Part shown: positions 8,336-17,237 of the stretch, piece by piece
Layout: every line of letters begins with the position of its first letter
Numbering within the stretch: the stretch's first letter is position 1
From: WLXB01 sp040221475
GTDB lineage: Bacteria > Pseudomonadota > Alphaproteobacteria > Rhodospirillales > Rhodospirillaceae
DNA length: 64,000 nucleotides
Assembly: GCA_040221475.1 (NCBI GenBank)
Contig: JAVKEJ010000036.1
Coordinates: 186,001-250,000 of the forward strand
Direction: 5' to 3'
Made by a program: the position numbers and the translations under genes
Notes under the pieces: generated by a model
Seen by the model: only the letters and a program-made list of their open reading frames with translations
What the model was told of the DNA's origin: nothing
Database searches by the model: none

Positions 8336-8755
8336 ATGAAATATCTACACACCATGGTCCGGGTGAGCGACCTGGACGCCTCGATTGATTTTTACTGCAA
8401 CAAGCTGGGCCTGAAAGAACTGCGCCGCTGGGATAATGAAGGCGGGCGTTTTACGCTGGTGTTTCTCGCAGCCCCCGGCGACGAAGACGCCGCCGTGGAG
8501 CTAACCTATAACTGGGATCCGGAAGAGTATTCCGGTGGGCGCAACTTTGGTCATCTGGCTTATGCCGTGGATAACATCTACGAGACCTGCCAGCATTTAA
8601 TGGACTCAGGCGTGACCATCAATCGCCCGCCCCGCGACGGACGTATGGCGTTTGTGCGCTCGCCCGATAACATTTCCATTGAACTGCTGCAAAGCGGCGA
8701 TGCCCTGCCCCCGCAAGAGCCCTGGGCCTCGATGAAGAACACTGGCGAATGGTAA
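8336..8755 (+). CDS. gloA: Lactoylglutathione lyase (glyoxalase I)
   Basis: A 139-residue cytosolic metalloenzyme that isomerises the hemithioacetal of methylglyoxal and glutathione to S-lactoylglutathione, the first step of methylglyoxal detoxification. The metal ligands of the bacterial nickel-type enzyme are all in place: H5 (YLHTM), E55 (VELTYNW), H73 (FGHLAYAV) and E116 (SIELLQ), nearly the same positions as in E. coli GloA. The N-terminal segment RVSDLDASIDFYCNKLGL is a standard family signature. It is a stand-alone gene, about 100 bases after the pseudopilin-like gene and convergent with the DUF2336 gene. Family and function are firm. Confidence 0.95.
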   Translation: MKYLHTMVRVSDLDASIDFYCNKLGLKELRRWDNEGGRFTLVFLAAPGDEDAAVELTYNWDPEEYSGGRNFGHLAYAVDNIYETCQHLMDSGVTINRPPRDGRMAFVRSPDNISIELLQSGDALPPQEPWASMKNTGEW

Positions 8756-8780
8756 ACTTTCAGCGAACCGCTGAGAAAGT
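8756..8780. terminator. Hairpin between convergent gloA and DUF2336 genes
   Basis: ACTTTCAGCG (8756-8765) pairs with CGCTGAGAAAGT (8769-8780), with a two-base bulge. It fills the 34-base gap between two convergent stop codons and lacks a long T-run. It probably serves as a bidirectional terminator or transcript end. Confidence 0.5.
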
Positions 8781-8789
8781 TAGTAAGAA

Positions 8790-9965
8790 CTAGTGAACTG
8801 ACGGTTTTGTCGCGGGCAATTGACTCAGTTTGGTGAGCAGGTAGTCCAGGTCATCGGTTTCAAAATCGGCGTTGAGATCTTCATACTGGGTCAGCACACG
8901 CTCGATCACGCGGCGGCTATAGCGTTCCGCCGCCCCGGCCCGGTCATCGAACTCGGTTTCATCGGTCACGGCCACAGCGGCTTTAACGGCTGGGCGAATG
9001 GCTACGGGTAAATCCGCACGCACACACAGGGTTTCTAAACCTGAGCCGCCGGGATCGTGAATCAACAAACGACTGTTGGCCAAAGGCACGCCGGCAAGCC
9101 GCGCCAGAGCGTGCTCGAAAAACTTAAGATTTCCCATGCAAATTGCCCGCAGCACCAGCGAGGCTGTCAGCCGCTTATTGACATCCAACTGCCCGACCAG
9201 GGCCTCGACTTCATCGTCCGTCGCGCCAACCGCCAGACCGACCGTGGCCCGTTCCCGGCTCTGTAAAATCAGATCCGCCGCCAGATCGGGGGAAATTTTG
9301 TGACGTGAAACCAGCGCCCCTCGTAAATGGTTGGAAACTTTGGTGACCAAACGCTCGGCCACCGTCACCGGCAGCACGGGACGCCCGATCAGTTTTTCCT
9401 GGATGGCTTCAACCGTGCCGAAACGATCTACCACCCGATGGATACACGGCTCGGTGAGATGCGCCCCTGGATTACCTACGAGCTTTGTAACGGCAGCCTC
9501 CCCCCCTTGCTCAACCAGAGCTTCGGCCACGTCCGCATGAATTGTCGCACGATCCGCAACCGCGGCAAGCTTCGTTGGGTTCTGACTGTTAATAATTTCG
9601 ATCAGGTCTTCCGTGGTCAGCACGTCAGACATTTCAATCATCGGCACGGCCACACTGTCGACATCACGGGCCAGGCTCATGGCAATATCGCGGGGCAGCA
9701 AGGGCGTCGATTTCAGATTGATGGAGAGCGCTTCACGCACGCGGACTTCGGCGTCTTTCATCATAAGACGGAAGATTTCTTGCGCCATTTTCAGCTCTGA
9801 TTGGGACATCAGCGATCTGCCGTAGGACGAGGCAATTTTAGCCGCCGCCGCCGCACGGGCCTCACCTGACGGATTGGCCGCCAAGTCCTGAACATCGGCT
9901 AGTGTGAGGCCAGCTTCCGTCACACTGAAACTCCTTGTCATATCTGCAAGCAACCGGGCAATCAC
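8790..9965 (-). CDS. DUF2336 domain protein
   Basis: A 391-residue, mostly helical protein of the DUF2336 family, which is characteristic of Alphaproteobacteria. The sequence shows HEAT-like helical repeats: runs such as EVRVREALSINLKSTPLLPRD and the segments VAEALVEQGGEAAVTKLVGNPGA and VAERLVTKVSNHLRGALV. No signal peptide or membrane segment is apparent, so it should be cytoplasmic. The molecular role is not established for most members; some have been tied to stress or motility regulation, which I would not assume here. It is monocistronic, facing gloA and with a long upstream gap. ATG codons at 9965 and 9941 are both possible starts; the second removes eight residues that look unnecessary. 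Confidence 0.82.
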   Translation of the reverse strand: MIARLLADMTRSFSVTEAGLTLADVQDLAANPSGEARAAAAAKIASSYGRSLMSQSELKMAQEIFRLMMKDAEVRVREALSINLKSTPLLPRDIAMSLARDVDSVAVPMIEMSDVLTTEDLIEIINSQNPTKLAAVADRATIHADVAEALVEQGGEAAVTKLVGNPGAHLTEPCIHRVVDRFGTVEAIQEKLIGRPVLPVTVAERLVTKVSNHLRGALVSRHKISPDLAADLILQSRERATVGLAVGATDDEVEALVGQLDVNKRLTASLVLRAICMGNLKFFEHALARLAGVPLANSRLLIHDPGGSGLETLCVRADLPVAIRPAVKAAVAVTDETEFDDRAGAAERYSRRVIERVLTQYEDLNADFETDDLDYLLTKLSQLPATKPSVH

Positions 9966-10328
9966 GGCGCTGCAGACTTTAATAAAAACCTACTCTGAGA
10001 AGGGCTTAATCGGAGTAAGGACCAGCAAATCGTGTAGGGGTTGTATAAAACCGTAGCGAGTAGCGTCATTCTACAGGATTCCGCTCAGGGAACAATGCGC
10101 TAGCTAAATTTGGCAGAAACAAAGGCAATTCAATTCCTCACTTCTTCCGTGCATGTAAAATCTGACAGGCGTGCAGGTTAAGCCTGATTCACAAACGCCT
10201 GAACTTGGGCCCAGGTTCGCCAAAATGATGTATTCCCGCACTTTAAACAGACTAGGCATAGAGCAGGCCCGCCGTTACCCTTGAGCACAGCATTCAATTT
10301 TCATCCTCAGTGGCTTGTAAGTTTCCCT
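9966..10328. other. Intergenic stretch between DUF2336 gene and apt
   Basis: 363 bases without a convincing gene between divergently transcribed genes, so it should contain both promoters. The only ordered element I see is the palindrome at 10201-10218, listed separately. A longer reading of apt from 10281 would extend into it but lacks a ribosome-binding site. Confidence 0.6.
10201..10218. promoter_or_regulatory. 18-base near-perfect palindrome upstream of apt
   Basis: GAACTTGGGCCCAGGTTC is symmetrical around GGGCCC apart from one base pair. Placed about 110 bases before apt and 235 bases before the DUF2336 start, it has the form of a dimeric repressor operator. No cognate regulator is encoded next to it. 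Confidence 0.4.
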
Positions 10329-10847
10329 ATGAATCTAAAAAATCATATCCGGCAAATTCCCGATTTTCCCAAACCGGGGATTAACTTTTTTGATATTTCA
10401 ACGCTGATCGGCCACCCAAAAGCCTGGAAGCGGGCTATAGACGATCTTGCAGAGGCGCTGCGGGGGTATAATGCAGACTATATTGCCGGGATTGATGCGC
10501 GTGGGTTCCTGGTGGCAGCTCCATTGGGCATCGCCCTGGACTGCGGCGTTATGATGATTCGCAAAAAGGGGAAATTGCCGGGTGAGACAAAATCACACAG
10601 CTATGACCTTGAGTACGGCACGGATGCCATTGAAATACAGCATGATGCTGTGAAGCCCGGCGACACAATCATCATCGTCGATGACCTGCTTGCCACCGGG
10701 GGCACTCTGGCTGCTGCGGTTGCCTTGCTCAAGAATTCTGGCGCAGAGGTTGCCGCCGCAGCCTGCTTAATTGAACTCAGCTTCTTACAGGGCCGCGCCC
10801 GGATCGATATGCCCTGTCATACGCTGGTGACGTATGACACTGAGTAG
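10329..10847 (+). CDS. apt: Adenine phosphoribosyltransferase
   Basis: A 172-residue cytosolic purine-salvage enzyme that makes AMP from adenine and phosphoribosyl pyrophosphate. The N-terminus (LKNHIRQIPDFPKPGINFFDISTLI) is the family hallmark, DARGF is the conserved loop, and the PRPP-binding motif IIIVDDLLATGGT lies near residue 120. The flexible loop reads RKKGKLPGET. Length is normal for bacterial Apt. The ATG at 10329 aligns with the usual Apt N-terminus; an upstream TTG would add 16 unconserved residues. It is convergent with phoB, 30 bases away, and appears monocistronic. Function is firm. Confidence 0.95.
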   Translation: MNLKNHIRQIPDFPKPGINFFDISTLIGHPKAWKRAIDDLAEALRGYNADYIAGIDARGFLVAAPLGIALDCGVMMIRKKGKLPGETKSHSYDLEYGTDAIEIQHDAVKPGDTIIIVDDLLATGGTLAAAVALLKNSGAEVAAAACLIELSFLQGRARIDMPCHTLVTYDTE

Positions 10848-10877
10848 TCATGGCAAACCACTTTAGAGCCCAGGCCG

Positions 10878-11603
10878 TCAGGAACCAAACGATTGCGCAG
10901 CAGCGTCCGGACGATTGCCTTGGCTGTCCAACGCGTAGCCTGCCGCACGCACCGTGCGAATGAGATCCTGAGTGCCTTCCTGGTTTAAGGCTTTGCGCAA
11001 ACGCCGGATATGAACATCAACGGTGCGCGGCTCAACATAAATGTCTGGGCCCCACACCGAGTTCAACAGTTCTTCACGGGAGTACACGGTGCCCGGGCGC
11101 TCCATCAGAAACTGCAGCAAACGGAACTCCGTTGGGCCTAAGTGAATATACTGACCACCACGAGTCACCCGGTGGGCATCAAGATCGATCACGATGTCAC
11201 TGTAGGTCAACTCGCCCTTGGTCTGAGACGGCATCGCCCGGCGCAACAAGGCCCGCACACGTGCCAGCAGCTCAGGCATGGAAAACGGTTTGGTCATATA
11301 ATCATCAGCGCCAACGTTGAGCCCGCGCACTTTATCGGTTTCTTCCCCACGCGCGGTGAGCATGATGATTGGAACAGATTTGGTATGGGTGCGGCGCCGG
11401 AACTGACGGCACACTTCAATGCCTGACATCCGGGGCAGCATCCAATCGAGAATGATCGCATCCGGTGGTGTTTCTTCTGCAACGATCATGGCTTCTTCAC
11501 CGTCTGTTGCTTCCGAAACGTCAAAACCTTCTTTTTCAAGGTTGTACCGTAGCATGGTCACCAGAGAGGCTTCGTCTTCAACGATCAGGACTCTGGGTTT
11601 CAT
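10878..11603 (-). CDS. phoB: Phosphate regulon response regulator PhoB
   Basis: A 241-residue OmpR/PhoB-type response regulator. The receiver domain has the acidic pocket (VEDE), phospho-acceptor D53 in ILDWMLP and conserved K105 in MTKPF. The C-terminal winged helix contains LGPTEFRLLQFLMERPGTVYSRE and RTVDVHIRRLRKAL. Phosphorylated PhoB binds Pho boxes and activates phosphate-scavenging genes; one such box is visible upstream of pstS in this same operon. It is the last gene, with its Shine-Dalgarno GGAG overlapping the end of phoU. The partner kinase phoR is not in the window. Function is firm, given position and sequence. Confidence 0.95.
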   Translation of the reverse strand: MKPRVLIVEDEASLVTMLRYNLEKEGFDVSEATDGEEAMIVAEETPPDAIILDWMLPRMSGIEVCRQFRRRTHTKSVPIIMLTARGEETDKVRGLNVGADDYMTKPFSMPELLARVRALLRRAMPSQTKGELTYSDIVIDLDAHRVTRGGQYIHLGPTEFRLLQFLMERPGTVYSREELLNSVWGPDIYVEPRTVDVHIRRLRKALNQEGTQDLIRTVRAAGYALDSQGNRPDAAAQSFGS

Positions 11604-11606
11604 ATC

Positions 11607-12356
11607 TTAATTCTCCAATGCAGCTGTGAAATCGGGGTCTTGCTGAGTGAGACTACTGAGGATGGGATCTTGTTTAGACCGGGCCGCCTGCATAGACTTA
11701 CCGGCAACGAGGAACTGTATTGTCTCAGCAATGCTTGTGGCGTGATCGCCTATACGTTCCATATTCTTAATCATGAACAATAAATGCGTGCAGGCTGGTA
11801 CAGTTTCGGAATCTTCCAGCATTAAGGTGAGGAGTTCCTGGAAGACACTGGTGTGCAGATCATCAACGGCGCGGTCATTATTCGCGACCGCTTCCGCCTT
11901 TTCGACATTGTGTTCGATATAAGCGTCGAGAACGTCTTGCACGTTTTGTCGCACCAGCTTGCCCATCTCGATGACACCGGCAACGGGCCGCACCTGAGGA
12001 AACTGATTCACAATCTGAGAGCGTTTGGCCACGTTTGCGGCATAGTCGCCAATACGTTCGATGTTGGATGAGATCTTCAAAGCGCCAACAACATGGCGCA
12101 AATCGGACGCCATTGGCTGACGCAAGGCCAGGACTCTGACCGTAAACGCGTTGATATCGGTTTCCATGTCATCCAGAGCCGTATCGGCGTCGATGACCTT
12201 CGCCGCCAATTCAGAATCACGCGACTCAACCGCAATAATACAAGAGGCCAATTGCGCCTCAGCGACACCGCCCATGATGGCAATACGCTTTGATAGCGTT
12301 TGCAGCTCTTCGCTGAACGACTTGACGATATGACGGTCGTCTTTTTGCGCGATCAT
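11607..12356 (-). CDS. phoU: Phosphate transport system regulator PhoU
   Basis: A 249-residue helical protein with two PhoU three-helix repeats (about residues 30-115 and 130-215). The metal-binding type motifs are visible as ALDDMETDINAF, NIERIGDYAANVAKR in the first repeat and RAVDDLHTSVFQ, NMERIGDHATSIAE in the second. PhoU links the PstSCAB transporter to the PhoR/PhoB pair and represses the regulon when phosphate is plentiful; it also limits phosphate uptake. It lies between pstB (11-base gap) and phoB, the standard order. Start ATG at 12356 has GAAGAG upstream. Function is firm. Confidence 0.95.
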   Translation of the reverse strand: MIAQKDDRHIVKSFSEELQTLSKRIAIMGGVAEAQLASCIIAVESRDSELAAKVIDADTALDDMETDINAFTVRVLALRQPMASDLRHVVGALKISSNIERIGDYAANVAKRSQIVNQFPQVRPVAGVIEMGKLVRQNVQDVLDAYIEHNVEKAEAVANNDRAVDDLHTSVFQELLTLMLEDSETVPACTHLLFMIKNMERIGDHATSIAETIQFLVAGKSMQAARSKQDPILSSLTQQDPDFTAALEN

Positions 12357-12367
12357 CTCTTCAAAAC

Positions 12368-13183
12368 CTACCCGAAGCGCCCCGTGATATAGCCCTGAGT
12401 CAACTCGTGATCAGGATTGGTAAAGACCGTTTCCGTGTCTGCGCATTCGATCAAATGTCCCAAATGGAAGAACGCCGTGCGTTGTGATACGCGCGCCGCT
12501 TGCTGCATAGAGTGAGTCACGATGATGATCGTGTAATTCTCGCGCAGCTCATCAATCAGCTCCTCAATCCGCGCCGTCGCGATTGGATCAAGCGCCGAGC
12601 AGGGCTCATCCATCAAAATGACTTCAGGATTGATCGCGATGGCGCGGGCAATGCACAACCGTTGCTGCTGACCACCAGATAAACTGGTGCCCGGGGCTTC
12701 TAAGCGATCTTTGACCTCTTTCAAAAGACCGGCTTTTTCCAGGCTTGAATTGACAATTTCTTCAAGCTCATCGGGATGCGAGACCAAACCATGAATGCGG
12801 GGTCCATAGGCCACATTCTCATAGATCGACTTTGGAAACGGATTTGGCTTTTGGAACACCATGCCGATGCGCGCCCGGATCTGAACCGGATCGACGGAGA
12901 GATCGTAGATATCTTGATCATCAAGAGTGATCTTGCCATCCATGCGGCAGCTTTCGATGGTATCGTTCATGCGGTTAAAGCAGCGCAGGAATGTAGATTT
13001 ACCGCACCCAGACGGACCAATGAACGCCGTGACCTGACGGTCAACGATATCGAGGCTAACGTCGATCAACGCCTGCTTCTCGCCGTAAAACACAGAGACA
13101 TTGTTAGCGGCCAGCTTAATCTGGGCCTCTGGCATCCGCGGCTGACCCGCCGTCTTTTCAAAGATAACTGCTTCTTGATCCAT
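12368..13183 (-). CDS. pstB: Phosphate ABC transporter ATP-binding protein PstB
   Basis: A 271-residue ATPase that drives high-affinity phosphate import. Walker A GPSGCGKST at residues 56-64, Q-loop MVFQKPNPFP, ABC signature LSGGQQQR, Walker B VILMDEPCSALDP and the switch histidine (VTHSMQQA) are all intact. The phosphate-specific features such as RCFNRMND after Walker A match PstB over other ABC ATPases. It begins at the ATG at 13183, two bases beyond the pstA stop; a TTG at 13192 would overlap pstA and is less likely. It acts at the inner membrane with PstC and PstA. Function is firm. Confidence 0.96.
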   Translation of the reverse strand: MDQEAVIFEKTAGQPRMPEAQIKLAANNVSVFYGEKQALIDVSLDIVDRQVTAFIGPSGCGKSTFLRCFNRMNDTIESCRMDGKITLDDQDIYDLSVDPVQIRARIGMVFQKPNPFPKSIYENVAYGPRIHGLVSHPDELEEIVNSSLEKAGLLKEVKDRLEAPGTSLSGGQQQRLCIARAIAINPEVILMDEPCSALDPIATARIEELIDELRENYTIIIVTHSMQQAARVSQRTAFFHLGHLIECADTETVFTNPDHELTQGYITGRFG

Positions 13184-13185
13184 CT

Positions 13186-14505
13186 TTACCAACGCTGTTC
13201 AAATTTGCTTCTAAGCCAGACGGCCAGCCCGTTCATCAAAATCAAGAAGGCGAGCAACACCATGACGGCCGCTGATGTTCGTTCAACAAAAGCCCGCTCT
13301 GGGGCATCCGCCCAGAGGAAAATCTGAACCGGCAGAGCTGTTGCCGGGTCCATGGGGCCTTGTGGGATATCGACGATAAACGCGACCATGCCAATCATCA
13401 GTAACGGCGCTGATTCTCCAAGCGCACGGGCCATGCCGATGATGGTGCCGGTCATCATGCCCGGCATCGCCAAAGGCAGAACATGATGCATAATGACTTG
13501 AAGCTTTGAAGCGCCAAGGCCCAAAGCAGCCTCACGAATAGACGGCGGAACCGACATTAAAGAGGCGCGGCTGGCAATAATCACCGTGGGCAATGTCATG
13601 AGCGAAAGCACTAAACCGCCAACCAAAGGCGCTGATCGGGGCAACCCAAAGAAATTGAGAAACATCGCCAGGCCAAGCAATCCAAACACGATGGACGGCA
13701 CCGCAGCCAGGTTGTTGATGTTGACCTCAATAATATCGGTCAGTTTATTTTTTGGCGCGTACTCTTCAAGATACACAGCTGAAGCAACGCCAATGGGAAA
13801 GGACAGCAGCAGCGTAATGGCCAGCGCATAAAAAGAACCAACCACTGCGCCCCAGATACCAGCAAGCTCCGGCTCCCGGCTATCACCCTGCGTGAAGAGA
13901 GCCGTATTAAACCTGGTTTCAATGCGGCCCTGGCTGTCCAAAGCATCAAACCAGACGATTTGCTTGTCTGAAACCCGCCGGTCTGCTTCAGGAACATCAC
14001 GGGATATGTTGCCTTTAGAAAGCTGATCAATATCGGCTGAGACTGGGAAGGACACCGTGATTTCAGACCCGATCAGACTTGGGTTTGCCATGACGATCTC
14101 GCGCACTTCAAACGGCGCACCAGAACTGAACAAGCGATAGAGCTCGCGCTGATCACGCCGTCCAGAAACATCGGGGAAAATATCCCTCAGCGACTGCCGC
14201 ACCAAAGCCTGGTAGTTGGCCGTAGAGAGCACTTCAGGGTCACGCGTTCCAGCCGGGTCAATGGTTTCCGCATCGAGTTGCACGTCAATGGTGACGAAAG
14301 TTTGCACGAATGCAGGTAAAGCGCGGCCACCGATGGTGACAAAGAGCAAACCCAACATACCGATCGCTATTGTTACCGCGATCAAGCCATACAGCTTGAA
14401 CAGCCGCTCAGAGCGATAACGTTTCTTCAAACCCGCGTTAACCAATTCTGTGGTGGGGTGACGGGTCGTGTTGGAGTGAGGTTCGTTCATAACACCATCC
14501 GTCAT
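13186..14505 (-). CDS. pstA: Phosphate ABC transporter permease PstA
   Basis: A 439-residue inner-membrane permease. An N-terminal membrane anchor (about residues 38-60) is followed by a long periplasmic insert of about 150 residues, typical of the alphaproteobacterial type, and then the MetI-like core of five or six helices with the EAALGLGASKLQVIMHHVLP coupling loop that contacts PstB. The ATG overlaps the pstC stop (ATGA), so translation is coupled. An internal ATG at 14490 is an alternative start. It partners with PstC to form the channel fed by PstS. Function is firm. Confidence 0.93.
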   Translation of the reverse strand: MTDGVMNEPHSNTTRHPTTELVNAGLKKRYRSERLFKLYGLIAVTIAIGMLGLLFVTIGGRALPAFVQTFVTIDVQLDAETIDPAGTRDPEVLSTANYQALVRQSLRDIFPDVSGRRDQRELYRLFSSGAPFEVREIVMANPSLIGSEITVSFPVSADIDQLSKGNISRDVPEADRRVSDKQIVWFDALDSQGRIETRFNTALFTQGDSREPELAGIWGAVVGSFYALAITLLLSFPIGVASAVYLEEYAPKNKLTDIIEVNINNLAAVPSIVFGLLGLAMFLNFFGLPRSAPLVGGLVLSLMTLPTVIIASRASLMSVPPSIREAALGLGASKLQVIMHHVLPLAMPGMMTGTIIGMARALGESAPLLMIGMVAFIVDIPQGPMDPATALPVQIFLWADAPERAFVERTSAAVMVLLAFLILMNGLAVWLRSKFEQRW

Positions 14506-15881
14506 TCGTATTGCTCGCGATAACGTCGCACAACTTTGAGAGCAACAATGTTGATCACCAGAGTCACGCAGAACAGAACCAAGCCCAAAGCAAACGCTGC
14601 CAGAGTTTTGGCGCTGTCAAATTCCTGGTCGCCAACCAAAAGGGTCACAATTTGAACCGTCACGGTGGTCACAGCCTCAAGCGGATTAATGGTGAGGTTT
14701 GCCGCCAGACCTGCGGCCATCACCACGATCATCGTTTCGCCAATGGCGCGGGACACCGCCAACAAAATACCGCCAACGATTCCCGGCAAAGCGGCAGGGA
14801 AGACAACGCGTTTGATGGTCTCTGACTTGGTCGCACCCAACCCCAAAGAACCTTCTCGAAGAGATTGCGGCACGGCGGTAATCACGTCATCCGCAAGCGA
14901 CGAGATAAACGGAATGATCATGATTCCCATAACCAAACCAGCGGCGAGCGCACTTTCCGACGCCACGTCCAGCCCGATAGATTCGCCAAAGCCGCGAATA
15001 AACGGTGCCACCGTGATAGCGGCAAAGAAGCCGTACACAACTGTTGGGATGCCCGCGAGAATTTCTAAAAGAGGCTTCAAGACGGCCCGCACCCGCTGGT
15101 CGGCGTACTCGGCCATATAGATGGCTGAGAACAAACCAATGGGTGTCGCGACACACATCGCAATGAAGGCAATAAGAAGCGTGCCCGCGAACAGTGGCAC
15201 AGCGCCAAAAGCGCCAGACGACCCAACCTGATCGGCCCGCAGTGCTGTTTGCGGACTCCATTCCATCCCAAAGAGAAACTCGGTGAACGGAACCTTGCCA
15301 AAAAAGCGAATGGTCTCAAACAGCAATGAGAGAACGATCCCGATGGTTGTTAGAATCGCAATCAGAGAGCAGATCACCAGTAAAAAGGAAATAATTTGCT
15401 CGACACGGTTGCGCGCTCTGAAATGGGGGGCAATGCGCTGCTTGGTTATGATCAAAGCAACAATCCCCACACAAAGCGCAGTGACCACCATGGCCATCAT
15501 GCTGATGCTTTGAAATGAACTGTAGCGGTTCGCTGCAGCAACAATCTCGGCGTCGGTTCGTGACGCAATGTTACCGGATGCTAAATTTTGAATATCAACA
15601 ATCAGAAGGCTGCGCTCAGACGTTGTGAGGTTCTCAGCAATTGGCCCCAGGCCGGATAAAACCAACGACAAAATTACAGAATTTTCGACGGAGACCCACA
15701 CGCAGATGAGCAGTAATGCAGGCAAGCCGCACCATAGGGCAACATAACCACCATAGTAGTTTGGCAGGGAATGCAGTGTGCGAATGTCGCCATTCACCGT
15801 ACGAAGAGATTTTAGCCGCCCGGAATAAAATCCGTACGATGCAAATAAGAGCACCCCAATAATGACGAACGACAAGCTCAT
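14502..15881 (-). CDS. pstC: Phosphate ABC transporter permease PstC
   Basis: A 459-residue inner-membrane permease, longer than the roughly 320-residue enterobacterial PstC because of an N-terminal extension with additional membrane helices, as seen in many Alphaproteobacteria. The conserved permease core begins around residue 200, with GAVPLFAGTLLIAFIAMCVATPIGLFSA in separate conserved blocks and the EGSLGLGATKSETIKRVVFP coupling loop. ATG at 15881 is preceded by GGAAG. It is separated from pstS by 124 bases that hold a hairpin, and it overlaps pstA. Function is firm. Confidence 0.93.
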   Translation of the reverse strand: MSLSFVIIGVLLFASYGFYSGRLKSLRTVNGDIRTLHSLPNYYGGYVALWCGLPALLLICVWVSVENSVILSLVLSGLGPIAENLTTSERSLLIVDIQNLASGNIASRTDAEIVAAANRYSSFQSISMMAMVVTALCVGIVALIITKQRIAPHFRARNRVEQIISFLLVICSLIAILTTIGIVLSLLFETIRFFGKVPFTEFLFGMEWSPQTALRADQVGSSGAFGAVPLFAGTLLIAFIAMCVATPIGLFSAIYMAEYADQRVRAVLKPLLEILAGIPTVVYGFFAAITVAPFIRGFGESIGLDVASESALAAGLVMGIMIIPFISSLADDVITAVPQSLREGSLGLGATKSETIKRVVFPAALPGIVGGILLAVSRAIGETMIVVMAAGLAANLTINPLEAVTTVTVQIVTLLVGDQEFDSAKTLAAFALGLVLFCVTLVINIVALKVVRRYREQYE

Positions 15882-15967
15882 TCTACTTCCTATTTAACCC
15901 AGTCATACGCCTTGCTTGGGCTGCACATTTTTTCCAAGACGGTGCCTGGACTTTTGATTTGGACGGC

Positions 15968-15994
15968 AGCGGCACTCCCAAAAAGAGTGCCGCT
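15968..15994 (-). terminator. Intercistronic hairpin between pstS and pstC
   Basis: AGCGGCACTC (15968-15977) and GAGTGCCGCT (15985-15994) form a perfect ten-base-pair stem with a seven-base loop, 12 bases after the pstS stop. No T-run follows on the minus strand, so it is more likely an mRNA-stabilising or attenuating hairpin that keeps PstS in excess over the membrane subunits than a full terminator. Confidence 0.7.
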
Positions 15995-16005
15995 ACTAAG
16001 TCCAA

Positions 16006-17019
16006 TTACATCGTCAAGTTTGCAAGACTCTCTGCCTGCTGGCGGACCAAATCACGTTGATCATCCGGCAGAGGAATCAAACCTTTATCGAGCAAATACC
16101 CGTCCGGACCAGAGGCCCGGTCGCTTGTGAATTCAGCAAGATAAGCTTCAATGCCCGGAATAACCCCGGCATGGGCTTTCTTGACATAGAAATAAAGGGA
16201 ACGAGAGACCGGATAGTCTCCAGCAGCAATGTTTTCAAATTCAGGCTCGACACCAGCGACTGTGGCACCTTTCATCTTGTCGGCGTTCTGATCAAGGAAG
16301 CTAAACCCAAAGATACCATATGCCGCAGGGTTGGCTTCCAGCTTCTGAACGATCAGGTTATCGTTCTCGCCGGCTTCGACAAAACGACCATCTTCACGAA
16401 TGATGTGACACGCCTTGCCTTCTAAGCCGAGTTCAGCGGCGCCTTCAACCGATTCACATCCGGCTTCCATCGCAAGTTCAACAAACGCATCACGCGTTCC
16501 GGAGGTTGGTGGAGGGCCAAGCACTTCGATTTCCATATCTGGAAGAGAAGCGTCAATTTCGTTCCACTTGGTGTAGGGGTTAGCCACAAGCTTGCCGTTC
16601 ACTGGAACCTCTTTCGCCAGGGCCAAAAACACCTGCTTGAGCGACACATCAAGAGATGGGCCGCTTTTCGCATTGGCAAGAACGATACCATCGAATCCAA
16701 TCCGCACTTCAGTGATTTCCGTGACACCGTTGCTGGCACAGAGTGCCACTTCTGATGCTTTGATGCGCCGGGAAGAATTGGTCATGTCGGGTGTATTGGT
16801 TCCAACGCCCTCACAAAACAATTTCAAACCGCCTCCAGATCCAGTCGACTCAACGATAGGCGTTGGAAAACTGGTCGTGCGGCCAAACTGCTCTGCAACG
16901 GCTGTTGAAAATGGAAAGACTGTTGAGGACCCAACAATACGAATTTGATCACGCGCTTCTGCAATCGCTACACCACCCATCTGGACCGCAAGGACCAGTG
17001 CGAAAGCTGTTTTGTTCAT
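16006..17019 (-). CDS. pstS: Phosphate-binding periplasmic protein PstS
   Basis: A 337-residue periplasmic solute-binding protein. A signal peptide (MNKTAFALVLAVQMGGVAIA, cleaved near AEA) is followed by QIRIVGSSTVFPF and later ESTGSGGGLKLFCEG, the residues that typically cradle phosphate in the PstS-like family, and by GPPPTSGTRDAFVELAM. The start is the ATG at 17019, preceded by GGAG; the longer frame to 17031 would begin with a TTG inside that ribosome site. A Pho box lies about 100 bases upstream. It is first in the pstSCAB-phoU-phoB transcript. Function is firm. Confidence 0.94.
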   Translation of the reverse strand: MNKTAFALVLAVQMGGVAIAEARDQIRIVGSSTVFPFSTAVAEQFGRTTSFPTPIVESTGSGGGLKLFCEGVGTNTPDMTNSSRRIKASEVALCASNGVTEITEVRIGFDGIVLANAKSGPSLDVSLKQVFLALAKEVPVNGKLVANPYTKWNEIDASLPDMEIEVLGPPPTSGTRDAFVELAMEAGCESVEGAAELGLEGKACHIIREDGRFVEAGENDNLIVQKLEANPAAYGIFGFSFLDQNADKMKGATVAGVEPEFENIAAGDYPVSRSLYFYVKKAHAGVIPGIEAYLAEFTSDRASGPDGYLLDKGLIPLPDDQRDLVRQQAESLANLTM

Positions 17020-17117
17020 GTTTATCTCCAAGACTGAAGAACGTCATACGACTGTTCAAATACACTCGAGGATCGGTGCATTTCGAGCGGACGTTATCCG
17101 TTCTCGGCGTCACGATT

Positions 17118-17146
17118 GTGACACATTTATTAAAGAAATATGACAG
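17118..17146 (-). promoter_or_regulatory. Pho box (three PhoB half-sites) upstream of pstS
   Basis: On the minus strand three seven-base units follow each other with an exact 11-base period: CTGTCAT (17140-17146), CTTTAAT (17129-17135) and GTGTCAC (17118-17124). This is the spacing and consensus of tandem PhoB sites (CTGTCAT-like units separated by four AT-rich bases). It lies about 100 bases before the pstS start and predicts phosphate-starvation induction of the operon. Confidence 0.85.
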
Positions 17147-17237
17147 CCTTTTTCGCATGAAAAACACGCCTGCGATCAGGCCCGAGCAACAGAGCTAATT
17201 CCCTACAATATATAGGTATTTTTGTCGTTGAGAGGAT

